Part shown: positions 26,001 to 35,200 of the stretch, piece by piece
Numbering within the stretch: position 1 is the first letter of the stretch
How the letters are laid out: the number at the start of each line of letters is the position of its first letter
DNA from: Leptasterias polaris
Taxonomy: Eukaryota > Echinodermata > Asteroidea > Forcipulatida > Asteriidae
NCBI GenBank assembly: GCA_037783415.1
Contig: JAZGTN010000064.1
Span: forward strand, 4,017,001-4,081,000
Direction: 5' to 3'
DNA length: 64,000 nt
Notes under the pieces: model-generated
What the model was told of the DNA's origin: nothing
Databases searched by the model: none
What the model saw: only the letters and a program-made list of their open reading frames with translations
Made by a program: the position numbers and the translations under genes

Positions 26001-29000
26001 TGGCTTAGTGGTATCTTTCACCTCTCTGGACCTCGGTTTGAATCCCACCTCATTCTTCATCAGGTGATAGAAGCTTTGGCTCATGTGCACCAAAGCTATG
26101 GAATGATCTCCCCTATCACTTGACTCCTTACAGATCTTCAAAAGCCAGCTTAAGACTCATCTCTTCGAATCTGCTTACATTTAGTCCATTGCACGTGTGA
26201 CATCTCCACATGAAACTCTTGTTATTTCTTTTGTCTTAAACTTCTCCTTCACTTTGCTAAGCGCCTCGGAATAGGCAACTAGATTGGTGGCGCTCTACAC
26301 ATGCCTGATGATTGATTGATTGATTGATTGCATGTGGATTGGGTTTTCAGACCCTACCTTATTTAAGGGGTTTTCATTTTGGGGGTTCTTTTCCCACATC
26401 TAAAGCCAAGTTCGCATCAAACTTTTTGGGTTTTTTTTGGGGGGGGGGGGTAAACTAACCAAGCAAATGGCTAACTTGACCATTTTTAAGTCCAGTGCAA
26501 ACAGCTCAGGAAAATTTCACTCAGTTAACTCAACCAAGTCCAATGGGTAGTTTAACAGGCCAACTTCTGCCCAGGTGAATTAACCTGGTCAAATTAACCA
26601 AGACAAAAAGTTCAGTGCGGGTGCATCGTCTCGGTTAAACCGGCCAGTAAAATACCAAGTCCGGCTCGCTAAACAGCCGTGATCACATGACATTATGGAA
26701 GTAAATTACAACATACATGTACCGTAACTTCCTGCGTATAAGAAGCCTCTTATCTGACTTTCAAAGGTTTAAAAAAACACCTTCCAGTGCGCCTTATCTG
26801 ATTTCAATTTAGTTCATTGTGATGATTACTTTGTGAAATCTTATACTGCAAAATAGTTCCTTTATTTCGTCCAGGGTAATTCTACATGTCACATTTTGAA
26901 TCTTATTTTGGTAATTTGAGGGTACTGTGCCTTATACGCCGAGCACTGGTGATCAGTGTTCTCCACAGACTTTTTCTTTGGGAGGGCGGCATGACGTAAT
27001 CAAAATGGTGCCCGTCGATATGACGTCATCAAAATGGTGCCCGTTGGTTTATGACGTCATCGCACGTGAAAGGAAAAAACACTTGAGATAATCCTTTTCT
27101 TAAAAATAATCTTATTAACCCACGGGACCCGACACTATAATAAGGAGAATGATTGACATCCATTTCATTCTGTCGAAACAACCTTGTTGTAAAACTAATT
27201 CAAAACCTACAATTTGTTATACATTTTGCTTTGTGTGCCGCGCCAAAAACATCAGAGGGATATGCCGCTCAGTGTTGGATTTAAGAAAGCTGGATTTACA
27301 TGCGTTGGTGGTGATCGGATAGCTCACACGTGCAATTTTCAAAACGAAAAAAAATAAAATTACAAACAAACATTTTTTGGACGATCTTATCCCCTAATTT
27401 CTGCCTTTAATAATACCTTTTTCATGGGTGATGTTCATACTTGCATTAATGTTGCAGTGGTACATGTATAGAACTCAGAAATTGCTTCCCTTTGCTTGCA
27501 TTCCCGTTTGTCTTACTTTTTATTTGCTATGCTTTGCTATGCTTCTATTCAGCCATTGTTTACAAGCTAGGTCATGTAGTTTGTTACATTTTCATACGTT
27601 TATATAAATTTGTCAGTTTGTTTTCTCCATCATCTCAGTTAGTTTACTACTTTAAATGTTAATCCAATGCCAACGCAGCTTAAAACTTTAATTTCTTCAA
27701 CATTTACTCTCTTTACATAGGTATCTTCAGGGCTGCGGGTCACAGTGCTAGTCACTTTTGAGGGTACCCTACCCAAGAAAATATTGTTAAAATATCCGCT
27801 CCTTGGTTTTGTTACCAGAAAGATTTCAATAAAAAGATTTTCGGGCAACCAGCCAAGCTTACCCTTTCAACAGAATCAGTTCTTTTCATACAGAAACTTG
27901 GTGAGCTGCCATCGCTGTTATCCACCCCTTGCTGTTGAAATGGATCCTCCCAGTCTGTACTTTCCATCTCATCTTGCCACTCATTGAAACCCTCCTGGCT
28001 GGCTGGTTCCATTTCATTAGGGGTAGAGTTTCCGGAACTTGATGATGGTTTGTCTTCCTACAATTAACAAATGCAATTAATCAATAAAAACAAATGGAAT
28101 AAAGATTTTGTTATCTTGAAAGTAATCAGCTGAATCGAAGATGAGAACAAATCAATGCGAACAAGATTTCCCTGAAACTTCAAAAGGGAATGCATGAAGA
28201 TTGTGGCGTGTTGTGGCTGAGAATTTAAGACCACCGGACTGGCTTTGGTGTTTCTGATCGACAGAGTGGGGGTTCGATTTCCGATCGTGGCACTTGTGTC
28301 CTTGAGCAAGATACCTTACTATAATTGCTTTGTCCTTCGGATGGGACATTAAGCCATAGGTCCTGTGTGCTAGGATTTGTAGTGCACGTAAAAGAACCCA
28401 AAACACTTGTGCAAGAGTGGGGGGGTAACCCTGTGCAAGAGTGGGGGGGGGGGGGGGGGTTAACCCCAGTGTTCTGGTTCACATAGCAAGCACCCTTGTT
28501 TGCAGGTTTTCCTCAGGCTTGCAAGCTACAGTGATTAAGCTCACTTGTGAGGCACCCTTGGTTTCATTAACAGTATCGCGCACACATAAAACTCACCAAC
28601 TTGGTCCCGGATTGAGTTTGAATTCACATGAGACTTGCACATCTGTGAGTTTGTGTTTTTTTTTGGACCAGATGGAAAGCATGGCAAAATATATTCAACA
28701 CAAGAGAGAACTATGCACTTCTAAAAGTGTACAGTTTGTTGGGATATTATTATTATTATTATTATTATTATTAAAAAGATTTATTAAGCGCATTTCCGAA
28801 AAGACCAATGCGCTTTACAATAAAAATGCACGCAAAGTGCAAGGAAACATTGAATAAAAAATACAAAAGCTCAGAAAAAAAAAGTCAAAGGCAACACAAA
28901 AAACCCACAATAAAAACATCAATCAGAAAACAAAAACAACCAATGTTACAGAAAAGTTTAGTTTAAAAACCCCAAATTAAACTTCCTTGGGGAAAAAGGG

Positions 29001-29222
29001 AAGTTTTTAAATTTTGTTTAGACCACTCAGCCCCATGGTTTGAATATCCAAGAAGGAAATGACTAATAACCTTTAGTTTTTGCCTTCTCCTTTTCCCACA
29101 CAGTTATCCACTTTATTAGTCTGCCCTTCATTGTTTTAACTAATTATTTGCCTCTCTTCTAACCTTCCATTTTGTCCTTTGTGTTCCCAACTTCTTGTGG
29201 TCAACCTATCCCCTTCCCTTCA

Positions 29223-29255
<33 letters not shown>

Positions 29256-32200
29256 TTTGTCTTCATAATCCCTGCTTACCCCCTGCCTTCTCTGAATGCT
29301 TTCTGCTTTTCTCCCTCCACTCTCTCTATTCATGTATTTCCACTTGACTACTCTTGCAACTCTTGTCTGCTTGTATGTGTGTTGTGTGTTGTCATTTAGC
29401 CTTCGAGAAAGACTCTGCTAGGGTCGAAACGTCAGGCCACTAACTTATTTTTTGCATTTATACCACAGGTCCTTTTGGTTGGTAAGCAGTTTGCAACAGC
29501 TAATTCTATTTTCTAAATTTTGTTTAAACAATTTCACATTTGGAGCAGCATGAATGTTCGCAGCTAGGTTATTCCACAGTCTGGGCCCTAACGCAGAAAA
29601 AGACTAGTCCCCAAAAGATCTGTTGCTGTTTATTTGAATGGGCTTAAGTAGGAAGAGTGTTTATGTAATGTGACCAGTCGGGCCGACATGGGTTGAATTA
29701 TCACTTACATGCAAACCATGCCGTTCTGAAGGCCCATCAGCTGCCCGGCTACCCTTCCTGGAAAGAGATTTTCTAGTGAGCTGCAATGTATGTTTTTTAT
29801 TGAAATGCTGTTGGGGTTCCAGGGTGGACTCGTCCCCAGTGATCAACTCATCTCCTGAATCCGAACGGCTTTTATCTACCTCCATATCAAGCTTGCTGAG
29901 TTCTATCGCACGCTGAAAAAACACAATCAGGAAAGAAAAAAAATGATGATTTGGTGATTCAAATTTAAGTGGGTAGTACAAAACAAAAAAGGCAAAAAGG
30001 ACATCAAACACTGATATGATTTGATAAAGTAAAGTATCTGAGCTAATGCAAAGCACGGCTGGGTCCGCCCTTTTTTTCTTGTTGGCTTTAATTATTGTCT
30101 TGTTGGCTTTAATTGTCCAGAATGATCAGCAAGCAGTTGAAAGGGGGAGAGGTGTTGGAGGAGAGGTGTTGGGGGAAGGGGTGTTGGGGGAAGGGTGTTG
30201 GGGGAAGGGGTGTTGGGGGAAGGGGTTTGGGGAGGGGTGTTGGGGAGGAGTGTTGGGGAGGAGTGTTGGGGAGGAGTGTTGGGGAGGGGTGTTGGGGAGG
30301 GGTGTAGGGGAGGGGTGTTGGGGGAAGGGGTGTTGGGGGAAGGGGTGTTGGGGGAAGGGGTGTTGGGGGAAGGGGTGTTGGGGAGGGGTGTTGGGGAGGA
30401 GTGTTGGGGAGGAGTGTTGGGGAGGGGTGTTGGGGGAGGGGGGAAATGTGTTAGGAAAGGGGTGTTGGAGATGTGTTAAGGAAGGGGTGTAGGGGAGGGG
30501 TGTTGAGGAAGGGGTGTTTGGGAGGGGTGTTGAGGGAGGGGTGTTGAGGAAGGGGTGTTTGGGAGGGGTGTTGGGAGAGGGGTGTTGAGGGGTGTTGAGG
30601 GGTGTTGAGGGAGGGGTGTTGAGGGAGGGGTGTTGAGGAAGGGGTGTTGAGGAAGGGGTGTTGAGGAAGGGGTGTTGAGAAAGGGGTGTTGAGGAAGGGG
30701 TTTTGGGGAGGGGTGTTGGGGAGGGGTGTTGAGGAAGGGGTGTTGAGGAAGGGGTGTTGGGGAGGGGTGTTGGGGAGGGGTGTTGGGGAGGGGTGTAGGG
30801 GAGGGGTGTTGGGGGAAGGGGTGTTGGGGGAAGGGGTGTTGGGGGAAGGGGTGTTGGGGAGGGGTGTTGGGGAGGAGTGTTGGGGAGGAGTGTTGGGGAG
30901 GGGTGTTGGGGGAGGGGGGAAATGTGTTAGGAAAGGGGTGTTGGAGGAGATGTGTTAAGGAAGGGGTGTAGGGGAGGGGTGTTGAGGAAGGGGTGTTGAG
31001 GAAGGGGTGTTTGGGAGGAGTGTTGGGAGAGGGGTGTCAGGAGGAGAGGTGTTGAGGAAGGGGTGTAGGGGAGGGGTGTTGAGGAAGGGGTGTTGGGGAG
31101 GGGTGTTGGGGAGGGGTGTTGGGGAGGGGTGTTGGGGAGGGGTGTTGGGGAGGGGTTTGGGGAGGGGTGTTGGGGGAGGGGTGTTGGGGGAGGGGTGTCG
31201 GGAGGAGAGGTGTTGAGGAAGGGGTGTAGGGGAGGGGTGTAGGGGAGGGGTGTTGGGCGAAGGGTGCAAGGGGAAGGGTGTTGGGGCTCTGATTATGAAT
31301 ACAGAAGGACACACAACTTCAAGTGTCATGACTGAGATCTGAACCCACACTCCGATAACTCCACCATCAGCACATGAGTCTGGTGTGCTAGAGCGCTCAA
31401 CCACGACACTCCACAACAACATACTACTGTAACAGTTGCTGTATTGAATCCCAGGAGACAATTAACAATAACACTTGCCATCAGTTCTTCTTCTTCTCTT
31501 TGTCTCAAGTCATCTACATCTGAAAAACACAACAATGAAAGTACATCAACCATTTACTTGGGGAAGGGGTTGGCAACAGTACCCAAGATAACAATAACCA
31601 CCCAATTTGACTAGCCATGTTGGTTTATTGCGATGTCGAATTACCTTGTAAGAGCTTTATAAGGCGCTGTATATAAATGAGTTTCAATATTCAAAACAAA
31701 GCTCTGCATACCTGGTCCCAATTTCATAGAGCTGCTAAAGTTGAAAACATTGCTTCACAGTTTTCTGCTTAACAAAAATTAGCAGGATATCAGTCATAGA
31801 TGGTACATGTGACATGGTATTTTGGCCGGTAACCTTAATCTGCTACGGATAATTTTGTTGTGCTTAGCTTCTTTTTGTGCTTAAGCACCTCTATGGAATT
31901 GATGTAAAAGTGCTTTGAGACGCCTGTTGGGTTTGATAAAGTGCTATATAAGAACTGCATACTATTGTAACACAAAATCTGTGTCACTTATTAACCCTCT
32001 TGCTGTCTGACCATTCAATACCATTCACTGTGGTTTTGAATGATAGATAAGCTATGCCATTCTGCAATATGATACCATGAGGGAATGCATGTACATAGTA
32101 CACAGTTAGTTCTGTGCACAGTTGTGCCACCATACACAACCTTGGCAGTTGAATGGTTTCAAATGGTTGGTCAACTCACTTGAAGATGTTGCCAAAAGTA

Positions 32201-35200
32201 GGAGGGTTAATAAAGGCTGGCCGGTAAAGCATATAAATAAAACTCCAATATAAATTCTTTTCTTTGGGCTGAAGATACAGAAGAACGTTTATTATACAAA
32301 GATGTTGAGTATAAGACGATGAGTAGCAGGCAAGAATAGAAGTAGAAGAAAAATACTGGATCGAGCCACAGTGCAAGATGTTGCACTGGGCTAACTAGCA
32401 GGTTTTGTCTAGGAGTATAGCACAGTGAAGAATAATCTAAGGATGAAACATAAGGGCATTTTATAGGAAAGTTGTGGGGACAGACTAGGCGGTCATTTTG
32501 GTCATAAATTTGTCAAGTCCCAGACAGGCCAGTCTAGACACTGGTGTCTGGGTGAGCATTGGATTAATTAAGATGGGGTGCTTGTGAGATTGGGGGACTG
32601 TGGGGCACAACAAAATAACAAGCTTACACTATAGACCATGTTACATTTGTTTACAGAGTGGTGACATTCTAAAGCTTTCCTGCCGGGCAAGATACTACAC
32701 AGGCTATATGGGAAAATTTACATTTTGTGTCATAATTTTCACATAAATTCAAAATTTACAAAAGCAACAGCTGTACAGCTTTTGAGATGTCCCCCCTTTC
32801 TTCATGTCAAAAGTTGAGAAAAATCAGACAGTGCCATCTCCATAAAACATAAGATTTGTTGTTTTCTTCCATTGATCTGTGTACAAATGTGCCCGCAGGA
32901 AGTCCAGGCTCTGTGGCTCTTTTGTAAACATGTGATGTCACAGGTCACATCGTCTATTATTTCAACCGATTCGCCATAACACATAGCACGGATTCGACTA
33001 GCACCGAGAGAAGAGAACAAGGTTGTCAAGTATCACAATAACATAATAATAATAATAATACGCAGTTCTTATATAGCGCTTTATACTCCCGATGGGTGTC
33101 TCAAAGCGCTCAGTATTTTTCCTACAAGGTATGTGGGGTTACGTGTTGAAGTATGAGACCTATTCCTTTGCATAGCACCATGTAATGGTTTACAAGGTGC
33201 TGTGGCGCAATATGCAGCCAATCAAACCAGGAACACCGGGGCGAACCCCTTCTCTTTACGATAAGTGCACTGGGTTCTTTTACGTGCATTACACAACACA
33301 TGGGACCTACGGCTTTACGTCCCATCCGAAGGACATTTCGAAGGACATTCATAACACCATTCTTAATAACCAGTTCTAAATCCACCCTGCTTATAAGACT
33401 GGACGCTCTATAGCATGATAGTAACATTGGAGGTTTATCAACGAAAACAGTTGTCATAAACGGAGGCTTGCTTATGAACCACGATGGCCTAGCGAATCAG
33501 TTGCATTCATAATATGCAGTTCTTATACAGCATTTATTCATCCCAACAGTCGTCTAAAAGCACTCAATGTGTTTTTACAACAGGTATGAAGAGCTGTGTT
33601 TGAATATTGGGACCCATTTATATATAGCACCGTATAAGGTATTTGCAAGGAAATGTGGCGGTGCATTCTGCAGCCAACCAAACCAATAACGCCGGGCGGA
33701 CCACTTTTCTTAACAAGTGTACTGGGTACTTTTACATGCATTGCACAGTAGACAGGACCTATGGCTTAACGTCTCATCCAAAGGAAGAATCAAGTGTTTT
33801 ACTCAAATTCCTAAAGAAGAAAAGTGACCGGGACCCGAACTCACTCTCAGACAACATATTTTAACAATCAATTTTTCATAGCCTAAGCACGCCTGTGTGC
33901 TTATCTCTGATAGTACTCAGGGAGAACTATTGACAGATCTTCACTGTAGGTCTGTAGCCAGCCTCTGTATTTCCGAAAGATATTTACATGGTAAATGTGC
34001 CACCAGTGTTTCCAACCTGGTTCCTCCTATCAGGGTGTTTGAGCCTGAAACCAGGCTTTCTGCTTGTTCTCACTCATACACTTCTGCCTTGCTGTCATGC
34101 ATAATAAAGCTTTCATTCCAAAAGCTTTATTCCACGTACTGCATCTCTTTGGAACTCCTTGCCAGTGCATGTTTCCCCCCATCCTACAATCTAGACTGTT
34201 TTAAGAGGAATATCAATTCCTACTTCCAGCTCCCCTGAGTTATTTTCATCTAAAATAGCTTCTTCTTGTAGCCCCTTACCAAGAGTGGCTTTTAGCCTTG
34301 TTTGTGGCGAACTTGCATACAAAGTTGTTTTTATTTTACACAAAAAAAGACTTACGACTCTGCTTGTCATCTTGCCGGTTCTGGGTCTTAGCTTCATGAC
34401 GTTGTTGTTGACGTTGAGATCGCTCTGCTTTCATTGAAGTGGCAGCACTGGACTTTACCATCTGTATCTCATCTACAAAGTCAATCTGTGAAAATAACCA
34501 GATTCAAAAAATCATTATACTATCATACTCAACAAATAATAATAATAAACATTTATACAGCACTACATACACATTTTTTGTAAGTTCTAATTATTTTGTT
34601 CTACAGGTATGCAAAGCTATGTTCCAATTATAAGACCCACTTATTTACATAGCACCACGAAACAGTTTACAAGGTGCTGTGTCACATTTGCAGCCAACCA
34701 TTCCAGAAAACACTGGGGCAAACCCCATCTCTTAATGGTAAGTGTACTGTGTTCTTTTACGAGCATTACACAAAACTCGAGACCTGTGGCTTTATGTTCC
34801 ATCCGAAGGACAAAGCAACAATGGTTAAGTGTCTTGCTTAAGGACACAAGTGTCAAGACCAGGACTCGAACCCACACTCTGCTATTATTATGGCCAGTGG
34901 CGTGTCGTGGCCAAGCGGTCCAGCGTAACTCAAGTTCTGGCGTTTCCAATCAGCAGAGTGTGGGCTAAAGTCCCAGTCTTGACACTTGTGTTCTTAAGCA
35001 AGACACTTGGCCATTATTGCTTCGTCTTGCGAATGGGACATAAAGCCGTTACACTTACACTAACCCAGTTACACAACTTTAATACACTTATCGCTAAGAG
35101 AAGAGGATTGCCCCGGTTTGCTGGCAGTTAAGCTTGGGCGGTTCCTTCGGTTACCCAGCTCTACCCGGTTCCAAATTGAGAACCGGACCTGCGGTTCCTT

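Noticed and set aside
29400..29445. Hammerhead ribozyme in the ctctgctagggtcgaaacgt motif
   Set aside because: The GAAAC part fits but the CTGATGA core is absent; only a short hairpin is visible.
30046..30492. Gly/Glu/Trp/Cys-rich ORFs on the plus strand and Pro/Thr-rich ORFs on the minus strand (30046-31461)
   Set aside because: Translations of the G-rich minisatellite; they change frame with unit length and have no start or splice context.
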